From Anoplolepis gracilipes (taxonomy: Eukaryota > Arthropoda > Insecta > Hymenoptera > Formicidae), in contig NC_132972.1 of assembly GCF_047496725.1 (NCBI RefSeq), positions 18,370,001-18,434,000 of the forward strand: a DNA stretch of 64,000 nucleotides, written 5' to 3'. The notes beneath the pieces are model-generated. The model ran no database searches. It was given only the letters and a program-made list of their open reading frames with translations, and was not told the origin of the DNA. Shown in pieces: positions 44,420-54,825 of the stretch (position 1 is its first letter; each line of letters opens with the position of its first letter). A program made the translations under genes and the position numbers.

Positions 44420-45395
44420 ATCGATAATCATAAACGATCAAGCGGCAGATTTTACGCAAAATCAAGACGAGACGAGCCACAGTCGTAGATCCTCTGTTTC
44501 GTCAAATAATAGTTATTTTTCTGTTCGGAATAATTTAACACTTTTACCAGTTTTTAACGGCAAAAATATCCCAACATATCAATTTATATCCGACTGTAAA
44601 GAAATTCTCGAATTAGTCGAACTGGTCGAAAGAACCTTCTTTTTCAGAGCAATCCTTCAAACAAAATTAACAGGCAAAGCCGTACTAGTTAGATCCTTAT
44701 ATACGATAACGAATCTCGACGAATTATGTAGCGCGTTGGAAAAAGAATTCAGCAATAGCAAAACTTTTGATCATTGGGAACTCGAAATAAATAATCTCAG
44801 GCAAAATAGAGATGAATCCATTGAAAATTATATTACCAAAGTAAGGAAATTAAATTCTGAAATGATTATTGCAATTTCTAATTATCCTGATCCAGCAGCA
44901 AGAACAGGATTAAGAGTTTTTGCTATTAATAAATTAATAGATAACTTTTTCTGCGGATTACACAAACATATCGGACAACATCTCTTAGCACAGAAATTTA
45001 ATACATTAGAAGAAGCAATAGAAAGTGCAGTTAGATTCATACGAAAATCACAATATCACGCAGAAAGATTTAAAGTTAATAAATCTAATGTTCAAACTAT
45101 AACTTGTAATTATTGTAAAAAAATTGGGCATTCTAAAAATGAATGCAGGAGAAAAATTTTTCATACACAGAACCAAAACGGAAATTCAAATCCAAATTTT
45201 CAATATAATTATAATAGACGTGAATTTAATCCTGTGCAAAATTTCGACAATAATTCTGGAAATAGATTTAATGTACAAACCAATAGACACCAAATAAATA
45301 ACGAGCAAAATAACGATAATCGGTATAGTTCAGGTAATTCAAATAATTATCGCCATAATATAATAATAGTAATAATCAACCTAACAATAATTTAA
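44420..45395 (+). pseudogene. Gypsy 1 Gag
   Basis: Structural protein of the virus-like particle. An open frame of about 320 codons lacks a clear ATG at its start (DQAADFTQNQDETSHSRRSS), so the true start may be lost. The middle has the Ty3/Gypsy capsid pattern (LPVFNGKNIPTYQFISDC, LYTITNLDELCSALEKEF, ESIENYITKVRKLNSEM). One zinc knuckle CNYCKKIGHSKNEC lies at 45105-45146 (CX2CX4HX4C). The C-terminal 100 residues are Asn/Gln-rich. It is the best-preserved part of the element. Confidence 0.8.
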
Positions 45396-45499
45396 ACTAT
45401 CAAGGCCAAGCGACAGGCGTGCAACGCTAGGGTCATTGAGCCGTGCAAATCCGATCCACCTGATCAAAACAGAGCTCGAACATACACAATCCGAACAAA

Positions 45500-45940
45500 T
45501 TCCCGAAGCGTCATCTCAATCCCTTTCGGCGAGCTCAGAAATCTAACGGACAAATTCTTATTAGATACGGGTGCTGACATAAACATATTAAAGCGAACAT
45601 TATTAAAGCGAATGCCTTGCTCCGAGACACATTAGTATATCAAGATAGAAAAGTCGAAATACAGGGCATAACGAAAGAAAAACAACAAATTCTCGGAACT
45701 GTACATCTAAATTCAGAAAACGGCAATCATGAATTTCACGTAGTACCGAGTAAATTTCCATTGACAGAACAAGGAATTATCGGATCAACCTTTTTACGTC
45801 TTGAAAATGCAAAAATAGACTTTGAAAAACAAACGGTTACTATACGAAATAATAAAGTATATTTATTAGAATATAGTAATATGTCAACATTATCGACTAG
45901 AAGCATATGCCCATGTATAATTAAAGCTAAAAAAAAATAA
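45500..45940 (+). pseudogene. Gypsy 1 protease region
   Basis: LLDTGADINIL (about 45560-45592) carries the DTGA active site of retroviral-type aspartic proteases. The flap and C-terminal part continue in another frame (45617-45940: IQGITKEKQQILGTVHL, then EQGIIGSTFLRLENAKIDF). A frameshift near 45600 and an A-run before the stop at 45938 break it. Confidence 0.7.
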
Positions 45941-46061
45941 TATTAATGACGGATTAATAAATCGACAAGAAATATCAAACGGCGTATTTCTTATAGATAG
46001 CATCGTAAAAGTAATTAACGGTAATATACATACATATGTAATTAACACGACAAAAAAAGAA

Positions 46062-46809
46062 TTGAATATCGAGACACCCATAATTGACGTAGAGCCAGTG
46101 TTAATCAACACGAGCCCGAGGGACAGCCTTGCGTGCGTAATTAATTTGGTGATCTCAAATAATCTAACAGATAGATTAATACTATTGAAGGAAAATCTAA
46201 AATTAAATCACCTAAATGAAGAACAACTTTCTATATTACCTACGATAGAAAATTATAACGACATATTTCATTTACCGGGAGATAAATTAAAAGGAACAAA
46301 TCGAATCGCACATTCTATCCCTACTACGGATAACGCTCCTATAGCCGTTAAACAATATAGATACCCACCTATTCACAAGGAAGAGATTAAACAACAAATT
46401 AACAAATTACTTGAACAAGATATTATTCAACCGTCTCTTTCATCATTTAATTCACCATTATGGTTGGTACCTAAGAAAGCGGATGCTAATGGTAACAAAA
46501 TATGGAGATTAGTGATAGATTTTCGTAAATTAAATGATAAAACTATCGGCGATGCTTATTCTTTGCCTAATATAACAGACATTTTAGATCAATTGGGAAA
46601 AGATATTTTTCGTGTTTCGATTTAGCGTCGGATTTTCACCAAATTCCGATGAGTCCGCAAGATTCAATAAAAACAGCTTTTAGCACACCTAACGGTCATT
46701 TTGAATATAAAAAGATACCCTTTGGATTAAAGAATGCCCCTGCAACATTCCAACGTTTAATGGATTATGTTTTAGCAGGTTTACAAGGAAATGTTTGTTT
46801 TGTTTATTT
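46062..46809 (+). pseudogene. Gypsy 1 reverse transcriptase, first part
   Basis: Frame 46062-46625 has YRYPPIHKEEIKQQINKLL, SPLWLVPKK, KIWRLVIDFRKLNDKTI and SLPNITDILDQLG. A frameshift at about 46622 breaks the ASDFHQIPM motif, then KTAFSTPNGHFEYKKIPFGL and NAPATFQRLMDYVL continue to CFVY. The solo LTR inserts exactly before LDDIVIY, the catalytic YLDD. Confidence 0.85.
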
Positions 46810-47520
46810 TGTTGTGCCTCCGTGAGGGGGCACAGAGTTTTTTCAGGATTCGTTCAGGGAAGGCCGGGGATACGGCGGGCAGTGGCCTCTTTTTATTTTA
46901 ATCTCTCTTCCTTTGCAATATCGTGTATCCTCTTTATTTATATATAATAAATAACATTTTTATTGTCTATAGTGTGATATTTCTCTGGTATGATATTAAG
47001 TCACTGCTCCCAGCGAACGTTATGTCACTCGCGTTTATTATCGGTTAAAGTGAGAGAGCGGTATCTCTCGTATGCTCTGTCGCACAGGTAGTCTGATACG
47101 CGATGACTTATCTCCGACGCGCGTATATCTCTTAGTTATTCGCGTATGACTCTGTTGAATCTGGTCAACAGCTGCTCGTGACGATTATTACTCGTTAGAA
47201 TCTCTTTTACGACTGCCCGTCGCTTCATCGCGGCGGGTGCTGTTCTTTTCTCCGAACTGCATGGTTTTTCGGAGAGGGTCCCTTAGCAACATGACCAAAT
47301 ATGGTTATGTTGCTGAATTCGCGTTTTAGTGCAGGCGAGGAAGTTCAAAATCAAATTTCCTCGCTTGTACTTTTTGCAATTCGGCGACATTTTTCCGGTG
47401 CGTCTCCGAGAGCGCTTTCCGGTCTCGCGTTCGCGCTCGGTCTCGGGTGCGCGTGGCTCGCTGCGTCAGCGACTCGCGCGATTATCGCTTCGGTCGCGAT
47501 GCATTCCTGCATCTTTATAA

Positions 47521-47554
<34 letters not shown>

Positions 47555-47593
47555 TCATTAATTAAATATATAGCCTTTTCTGGGGCTATAACA
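46810..47593 (+). mobile_element. Solo LTR in the Gypsy 1 RT
   Basis: 784 bp, TGTTGTGCCTCCGTGAGGG... to ...GGGGCTATAACA, with a 4-bp target duplication ATTT (46806-46809 and 47594-47597). Removing it with one ATTT restores TGT TTT GTT TAT TTA GAC GAT, the Y-L-D-D catalytic motif. It contains a GTGCC/GGCAC terminal hairpin, an AATAAATAA stretch and a TA repeat (about 47525-47553). The open frame 47301-47561 inside it is not a recognised protein. Confidence 0.92.
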
Positions 47594-47597
47594 ATTT

Positions 47598-48384
47598 AGA
47601 CGATATCGTCATTTATGCGAAATCTTTAGAAGAACATAAACACTTAATCAACTTTTTGAACGATTAAGAGAAGCCGGTCTTAGCTTGCAACCAGATAAAT
47701 GCGAATTTTTCAAAAAGGAATTGATTTATTTAGGCCATATAATTTCAGACAAAGGGGTAAAACCTAATCCAGAAAAGGTGCAAGCAGTAAAACAATATCC
47801 CGTTCCAAGAAATCATAAAGAACTTAGACAATTCTCTTATTATCGACGTTTTATCAAAAATTTTAGCTCGCTTACTCATCCATTTACGTCACTTCTTAAG
47901 AAAAATATACCATTTAAATGGGAAATGCGATAGCAAATAAATTTTGAAAAAATTAAACAATTATTGTCAAGTGAGCCTATTTTGCAATATCCAGATCTTA
48001 ATAAAGAATTTATATTAACTACGGATGCTAGTGATGAAGGAATCGGTGCAATTTTATCACAAGGAAAGATAGGAAATGATCTTCCAACCGTCTATGCTTC
48101 TAGAACGCTCAATAAAGCAGAACGTAATTACGACACTACGAAAAAAGAACTCTTAGCCATCGTATGGGTAACAAAGCATTTTCGACCATACTTATATGGT
48201 AAAAAATTTAAAATAATTACTGACCATATACCATTAGTTTGGCTTTTTTAATGTTAAAGATCCGTCATCTCGTTTAATGCGTTGGCGATTAAAACTGGAA
48301 GAATACGATTACGAAGTTCTACATAAAGAAGGGAAACAAAATACTAATGCGGATGCTCTTTCAAAATATACTGTAAATGTGACA
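47598..48384 (+). pseudogene. Gypsy 1 RT end and RNase H
   Basis: Continues LDDIVIYAKSLEEH, then KCEFFKKELIYLGHIISDKG and a LRQFSYYRRFIKNFSSLTHPF thumb region. RNase H follows: FILTTDASDEGIGAILSQG, ASRTLNKAERNYDTTKKELL, KIITDHIPLVWLF and NTNADALSKYTVNVT. Stops at about 47932 and 48249 and a shift near 47665 break it. Integrase, which should follow, is absent. Confidence 0.85.
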
Positions 48385-49112
48385 TTTGCGGAGGCGGAAT
48401 TGATTCAGTCCAGCACTTCTTGCTGGAATGTCCCCTCTTTGACGCGCAGAGAGAGATACTGCGAAGCGTCGTACCGGAAGGTGAATGGCAGTGGCCGGAT
48501 GTGGCACGCTTCTTCGTGTCAAACCCAGAGGCCCTTTCCGTATTCACCGATTTTTGCCGAGAATCCCTCTGGCTGAAGGGATACAAAACGTAGATTAAAT
48601 ATTAGGTAGGCGCGTTGTTCAACCGAAGAGGTCGGAGCCTTCGGGTATGGGGGTGTGAGCCCGTAATCTTCTCGGGACAACCACGCTCTCGAGCAGCGTT
48701 CGCGTCGCGTTAGATAAAATTAGGTAGGACTCCATTTACCTTATTACGCCCACCTATCCCACTATTCCCTTCGCCCGACAGGGTCAGAAGCGTTCATCCA
48801 GGTCGGGATGCAAATGGACAGGCCTCCTCGTGGTCCCCGTGGGCACGACGGATAAGATAGCGGGGTGAAGGAGTCGGATAGTGGCGAATGCCAGCCGGCG
48901 GAGTTTATGTCACCCTAAGGAAGGAAGGATGGGCTTATTCGTCGTGGCCAAACTGTCCATCCTGCACACACGAACCAGCAGGCGCTACTGGATTTTTCCA
49001 TCGCCCGTCTCGGGGCGGTTCCGATAGACAGTGGATGTAAAAATGTGGCGTATGCCTGAAAGGGCGAGGTAGCACGGGCCTTTCCCATTCGTGGGAACGG
49101 CATCACACATTA
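48385..49112 (+). mobile_element. 5'-truncated R1/Jockey-type LINE end
   Basis: 728 bp with a perfect 15-bp target duplication ACTGTAAATGTGACA (48370-48384 and 49113-49127). It carries only the last 69 codons of ORF2 and about 520 bp of 3' UTR ending CATCACACATTA, with no poly(A). Target-primed insertion with 5' truncation is the obvious origin. Confidence 0.92.
48387..48593 (+). pseudogene. LINE ORF2 C-terminus (zinc motif)
   Basis: Open to its natural stop (TAG 48591-48593). It reads CGGGIDSVQHFLLECPLFD, the CCHC-type motif (CX2-3C..H..C; the first Cys pair is partly cut by truncation) that closes R1/Jockey-group reverse transcriptases, then ARFFVSNPEALSVFTDFCRE. There is no disruption over 69 codons, which suggests a fairly recent insertion. 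Confidence 0.85.
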
Positions 49113-49204
49113 ACTGTAAATGTGACAGTATCTTGTTGGTGCATACTTTGGATATCAGAAACTTAATAATGCTAATGTTTTTTTTCTTTTTTTGCACCTT
49201 TAAG

Positions 49205-50200
49205 TTAACGACTTAATTATTAATGGTTATATTTATAACGAAGACATTATTAAAGTCTCATTATTTGCTTTAATAAAGCGATGCACCTGTCAAATCTTTT
49301 ACATTATCTATAAAAAGTCATACCGGGTTTAACAGTGGTTTAATCAAGGGCAAATATATAAATAATAGACTCTGCTTTCCATGTAAAAAGAAAACAATAC
49401 TTTAAGAACAGATGAGTTATTTGTGATTAATACCTATAAAGATTTTCAAATTAGTGTTTCTATTCTACATAATGTTCTCAATTTTTTACCTATAACTAAC
49501 ACTCCGTTAGATTATATGCATTTGATCTGTTTAGGAGTTATGATAAAATGATACTACTGTGGACGAAAGGTCCAACTTCTATATGTTTAAATGCAAGAGT
49601 TATTAATAAAATATCACATTTACAGATTTTACTTAGAAATACTACACCGGTTGATTTTGTTAGAAGACCTAGATCAATAAGAGACGTTAAGCAGTGGAAA
49701 GCAGCAGAATTTAGAAATTTTCTATTATAATCAATCCTGTTGTATTAAGAAATATATTACAAGAAAAAATATATACTCATTTTCTCACATTACATGTAGC
49801 TGTAACAATTCTTACACGTCGAAATTTATGTCAAGAAGAATTAAAAATTTTGCTGAAGCTTTGCTTCATTATTTTGTGAGTCGATTGAAATATTATACGA
49901 TAAACAGTACATATCGCATAATGTGCATAATCTTTTACGTATATGTTCTGATGTAAGACTGTATGGTCCACTTGATAATTTTAGTGCGTTCAATTTCGAA
50001 AATTTTATGACATTTATAAAAAGACAGTTACGGAAAAATGAAAAGCCATTGCAACAGTTGATTAAAAGGTATAATGAAATTGAAAATTGTAATTTCTTAT
50101 TTGTAGAATATAATAATAATAATAATAATAATAAGATATATTCATGTACAAATTTACACAAGAACGGTCCAATACTTGATAACGTTGATGTTGAATTGTA
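49205..50200 (+). pseudogene. Insect 'transposase domain' protein (right copy, inverted)
   Basis: Plus-strand counterpart of 42724-43448, extending further upstream: NGYIYNEDIIKVSLFALI, a RCTCQIFY/IYKKSYRV region, RTDELFVINTYKDFQISVSI and LDYMHLICLGVMIK, then the 49548-49730 frame and 49923-50201. The same stop after FRNFLLY and the same later frame changes occur in both copies. One difference is an (AAT)n expansion at about 50112-50132. Confidence 0.55.
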
Positions 50201-50479
50201 GTATCTCAAAATATTAAATGAAAAATTTACTATTAATTGTAAAAATTTTTCTAATAATTGCTGCTTATTATAAAACGGTAAATATATTCTGATTATAAAT
50301 GTTACACAAAAAATAAAGAAATTTGTGTTATTGGTACAAAATTGAAATATGTAAAAGATTTATATAAATCACCATGTCATGAAATATAATTTTGTGCGTA
50401 ACATAATATACATATTTTTATAATAAAATATGTATACATAATTTCTACATGATCTTCGTTTATTTTGCGCAACACAGAA

Positions 50480-50642
50480 ATGGATAACGAAAAATATATC
50501 ATTGCGGAATTTAATGATGGTCTGCAGCTAATACCTGCTACATGGTACAACGCAGATACGTTTACATGTATTTGGCCTAGTCACTTTAAAACAAAGCTTC
50601 GTATTAATAAAGCTATAACTACAAAAGAAATAATTACAAAAG
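50480..50642 (+). pseudogene. DUF4806-like gene, exon 1 (right copy)
   Basis: MDNEKYIIAEFNDGLQLIPA, WYNADTFTCIWPSHFKTKL and RINKAITTKEIITK, open to a donor-like AG/GTATGT at 50641-50648. The next exon is absent because the minus-strand Gypsy 2 begins within a few bases. Its first exon is the less damaged of the two copies. Confidence 0.5.
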
Positions 50643-51669
50643 GTATGTCTTGTAAATAAATGCGAAATCTACGTAAACATGCACAATAACTAAAGTTTCC
50701 AACTCAAAACTATCATATTGTTACGTCCCAGCACCAAAAATTTTTTCATTAGCTTTAAGAAAACACCAAACCTATAATCTAAGTCTAAGTAATAAGTTAC
50801 CGACTACATCTTAGCCGATAAGTTACTCATTATATAAGTTATTTATTATATTTGTTACCGACTCTAGCCGATAGTTCAAAAACGCTAATCGTAAATAGCC
50901 GCCTTCCCACCATGAGACTCCCCCGCTATTCCGAACCCTTAGATAACCCTTTCTACGCATCCACCCCACTCTTCAACCTTGACCCGCACAAACTAAAGAA
51001 CGGAACAGTCTCGAAATTCGACACTTTAACTCAAGACTTTGAGCGATGCACTTCTTTCTCTAGAAGTGCTCCTCATTCTTGCGATTCCATTTCCAAATAC
51101 TATTCCACTCCAACACATTTTTCCATATCCATATTCGTTTCTATTTCAGTACGCGATCCTATTTCACACAGTTCCACCTCAACACTATTCTACCTCACAC
51201 GAGCGTACTCCATACTATTATTTCATTATACTGCATCTGTACACTCAACACCAACTCTCCGCGCCGATAGCTCTCAGATTTTATTCACGCGTTACCTCTG
51301 TAAACCATTCAATGTAAGTGTAGCTAAAAATATACATATATTTATGAAATTTCATTATGTACTAATAACTGAAACGTACCTAAAGCCAGTTCGCATCTAC
51401 GTTCGGCGTCATATTAAGTGCTACTCCGATTCCCCGATAAAACCTGGTTTCGACCATTAACAAAGACCAACAACACAGCGGTGCGGACGATTGCACGCTC
51501 ATTACTATTCCTATCCTGCTAACATCGTGCTAATATTCTGCACATACAACACTTCTATTCTAAGACCAAAGTTTACACCTACTCCCGATAGCATCGTGCT
51601 AAGATTCTGCACATGCCCCCTCCCTATCTCAAAACCAATGGTCGAACCCAATAAGTACGCGAAATTAAT

Positions 51670-52096
51670 TCGATCTTTTTCGTAGATGCCAAAAATAAGA
51701 AGAGGCGGACACAAATATCACGCGCGGCGTTTGAAGCGGATAGCGAGTTCCTCGGGACAGAACGCCTCTATTTCGACACAGAGTACGAGGCGTACTTCAA
51801 CACCGCCTTTCGAGCGAAGGAGGCCAAACCTCTGAGGAAAGACATCCGCATAAAATCCATAGGATATTTTCGGTGGCCGTGCAAGCTAACACTGTTAGAC
51901 ACGCAGCGACTGTTCCCCCCTCTGCCGCCTCCGAATTACGTGCCGGGAGACCCAAGGAGGACGCGTTACCTCCAGATACGCGACGAGATTTTATACTTGA
52001 ACTATGTATTCCACCCCCGAGCATTGGGGTTCCGCGGAACAGCCAATAATATTAGATTAATATTACACGGAACGAAACGTAACAATATCCTGTAAT
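51670..52096 (+). CDS. Unrecognised open frame (~140 codons, no ATG)
   Basis: Open between a TAA near 51655 and the TAA at 52094-52096, reading SIFFVDAKNKKRRTQISRAA, then DSEFLGTERLYFDTEYEAYF and FPPLPPPNYVPGDPRRTRY. No in-frame ATG near the start. Composition is protein-like (charged, with aromatic residues), unlike the AT-rich surroundings, and it is interrupted by no stop. I do not recognise a family. It may be a captured or exon-like fragment in the LTR-like element. Confidence 0.3.
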
Positions 52097-52577
52097 AGAA
52101 CTACGTAAAACACGAAAACTTGGAAACGTGCACATTTTCTCGTGCCGACGAGAGATACCTTTTACGACCGACCCTTTTTTTTGCTTTCTGCGTTTCACTT
52201 GGGCCAGCTCACTCCTGACCGAACCCTTTCAAAATAGTATTTTTCCTTCGCGTTGCTGAGTTCGTTTTACGATTGACCTTTTTTTTTGCTGTGTTTTGCG
52301 TTGACCAGTCTCGATCTCGACCAGGTCTTCCCGAAAAGAATATTTGGCTTCAAAATAATATTCGTTTCAAATAATATATAACGCGCGCTTGTTCTATCCG
52401 ACAAATTGTAAACAACCAGCATTTAAACCTGATAAATAAATACAAGAAACCTACTTTTCATTATTTGATTATTCGTAGTCCTAGCTACCCCTTCCCCTGT
52501 CCTCGACTGCGACTAACAATAACGTTTTATACGAATAATAATAATAACTAACTATAACCTATTAACAACACATCTAC

Positions 52578-52931
52578 ATGTGTTACGGACGACTGCGCCC
52601 CGCTCAGGAGGGCCACCCCTCCCCTCCAGCCGTCGAAACGCACCGATTAGAGAACGTTCATTGCACCTACATCTCAGGATTTGCTCATAAATCAGAACTT
52701 ACTCCGTATTGCGCGTCTTGCTTCGTGAATTCAGATAATATCGAGAGGGACTCTTACGCATACTTTAACGTACACCTCGCCATCGACAGCACGCGCTATA
52801 CTGGTGTATATTGCATGGCCTGTCTCCGTAACCTAGCGGAGTTTTTCCCATTCGACTGCAAACTGTGTGTCAACGCCTACGCCGACTTCCTCAGAGGTTT
52901 AGAAATAGAAATATCTCCTACTATTCGTTAG
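52578..52931 (+). CDS. Cys-rich 117-codon ORF, function unknown
   Basis: MCYGRLRPAQEGHPSPPAVE, then CASCFVNSDNIERDSYAYF, YCMACLRNLAEFFPFDCKLC and NAYADFLRGLEIEI. There are several CxxC pairs: C-A-S-C, C-M-A-C, C-K-L-C. The spacing suggests one or two zinc-binding sites but fits no finger or RING I can name. It lies inside the 2.5 kb LTR-like element, upstream of its right end, with no other gene near. Confidence 0.35.
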   Translation: MCYGRLRPAQEGHPSPPAVETHRLENVHCTYISGFAHKSELTPYCASCFVNSDNIERDSYAYFNVHLAIDSTRYTGVYCMACLRNLAEFFPFDCKLCVNAYADFLRGLEIEISPTIR

Positions 52932-53254
52932 CGGACCCGATTAAAGTATTCGTTAGTGAAACTATTCTTGAGAGATTCACATTGCAAGACTTCTCTTAAT
53001 CGTTAATCGCCGTTTTCGCCACTGCCGTATCACTACATATACGACATCTGGTAACACCACCGCCGACAATAAAAAAAAACACAACGCATCGCACCATCAC
53101 ACCTCCTAATACATCGCCTTCAAGAGGTGAAACATTCATCGTTCGGATAGCCTTAGTCGCGGGGAATCCCCAGAAGTTTAGCTTCTGAAATAAGCGACTG
53201 ATCAGGTGAAAGGTCCGAGCACTCTCTGGAGCCGCGACCCCGCTTGATGTAACA

Positions 53255-54225
53255 ATATCGTGTTTCAGCTTCAGTAGTTCTTCGACTAAAATAAAATACG
53301 GGATTCATTTTATTGTCATTCTGCTTTTGCATCAGAATTGCTCCGAACCCATGAATACATCACAGTGTAATTCCGTATTAGCTTTTGGATTATATACAGC
53401 TAAAATTGGCGCTTCTACTAATTTATTTTTTAACATTACAAATGCGTTTTGTTCACATTCTTCAATTTTAAACGTAATATTCTTTTTTAGAAGGTGATAT
53501 AATGGTCGCGCAATAATAAAAAAATCTTTAATTAATCTTCGAAAATATGAAGCTAATCCAACAAAAGAATGGACTTCTTTAATTATCTTGGGTTCAGGGA
53601 AATTCTGTACTGCTATAACACCCCTATCTGTAAGTTGTTTTCCCTCTTTCGATACCTTATAATCTAAATATTTCACCTCCGAGTATAAAAAAGCACACTT
53701 CTCCAGTTTCAATTCGAGTTTATTATTAATTAAAACTGTAAAAACTTTTTTTTAAATCTCAAGATGTAATTCCAATGTCTCAGTCAACTAAAATATCATC
53801 TATATAAATTACAACATTGCCATATCTTTTATTAATTATGACATGACTTCATTTACAAACCGTTGAAACAATTGTGGTCCAATCTTAAGGCCGAAAGGCA
53901 TTCGTAAATACTCGAACTGACTTAATGGAGTTACAAATGATGTATACCTTATCGATTCTGACGCCATTGCAATATGGTAAAAACCGTCTTTAAGGTCCAT
54001 TGAACTATAAAATCGTTTGCCCCGTAATGCATCCAACTGGTCATCAATCAAGGGTAATGGATAATTGTCGCGTACCAGAATCTTATTTAGCGCGCGATAA
54101 TTTACGCACATCCTAATATCTCCTGATTTTTTCCGAGTTAACGTAATTGGGGAAGCATACTCTGAAATACTTTTTCTTATTATATTTCTATATAATAAAT
54201 GCAATAAATCATCTAAAATTTACTG
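53255..54225 (-). pseudogene. Gypsy 2 RT and RNase H start
   Basis: RT: SEYASPITLTRKKSGDIRMC, VNYRALNKILVRDNYPLPLI, FYSSMDLKDGFYHIAM (first catalytic Asp), FVTPLSQFEYLRMPFGLKIG. The YIDDILV catalytic motif is in a shifted frame at about 53790-53815. Then KCAFLYSEVKYLDYKVSKEG, SYFRRLIKDF, and RNase H ELHCDVFMGSEQF, broken by stops before ETRY at the insertion edge. At least three frame breaks. Confidence 0.85.
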
Positions 54226-54825
54226 AACTTTTTCTTTTTCTGAAAAACCTAATCTTTGAGTGCCAAATTGCACCGGTTTATCATCTTTCAAAATTAAAGT
54301 TGCTTCTATTTTAACATCAGGAATTTCTGGTCTAACAGGTTTTACATAATAGTCGCGAAAGATATTTTCAAATAATTTACGAGTACTTGCCGAAATATCA
54401 CAACTTACATTGATATTATTGTACTCTGATTCATTCCAAATAAGTAATATTTCGCTTACTGCTTTATCAAAATCTGGATTATTAGTCAAACGATAATTAA
54501 AAGATTTTAATGCATTTCTACCTATTAATAATGTAACAGACATCGTGTTATCCGACGCTACACCAATAGTTTTATTATATCTATCCATCGTTATATCAGC
54601 TTTAATTATTCCTTTTACCTTTAGTTTAGAATTGTTAATACCATGATATCTACTCCATTTCGGTCCTGGAATTTGCAAATTTTTATTATTTATTAAACTT
54701 TCCTGAATCAGAGTAATTGGACATCCTGTGTCGATCTGAGCGATACATGAAAATGATATGCCTCCTTGAACCTGTAAATCAGTCACTCTCTGAAATTCAT
54801 CTCGATGCTCTCCGTGCACATTCAC
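54220..54825 (-). pseudogene. Gypsy 2 protease and linker
   Basis: 201 open codons. CIAQIDTGCPITLIQESLI holds the aspartic protease D-T-G (about residues 32-34), followed by PGPKWSRYHGINNSKLKVKG and LLIGRNALKSFNYRL typical of the Gypsy protease fold. The C-terminal part (KPVRPEIPDVKIEATLIL, PVQFGTQRLGFSEKEKVQ) leads into the RT. The frame ends at a stop just before the RT start. Confidence 0.8.

Larger units (their letters stand above)
43461..49200 (+). mobile_element. Gypsy retrotransposon 1, degenerate, twice interrupted
   Basis: 5' LTR (43461-43801), gag (about 44420-45395), protease, RT and RNase H on the plus strand. No integrase and no 3' LTR are seen: the element is 3'-truncated somewhere between 49128 and 49200. 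A solo LTR lies inside RT (46810-47593) and a LINE fragment lies just after RNase H (48385-49112). Frameshifts occur in each gene. Confidence 0.85.
50719..53254. mobile_element. 2.5 kb LTR-like element inside Gypsy 2 RNase H
   Basis: Ends TGTTACGTCCCAGCACC (50719) and GCTTGATGTAACA (53254), TG...CA with inverted TGTTAC/GTAACA, and a 4-bp target duplication ATAT (50715-50718 and 53255-53258). Removing it with one ATAT rejoins ETRY to DSFELETLVIVH, the conserved RNase H motif. No gag-pol. It holds a TATA/AATAAATAA-type region (about 52375-52445), an open stretch at 51670-52096 and a Cys-rich ORF at 52578-52931. Internal LTRs were not identified, so it may be a non-autonomous element or a very long solo LTR. 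Confidence 0.8.
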
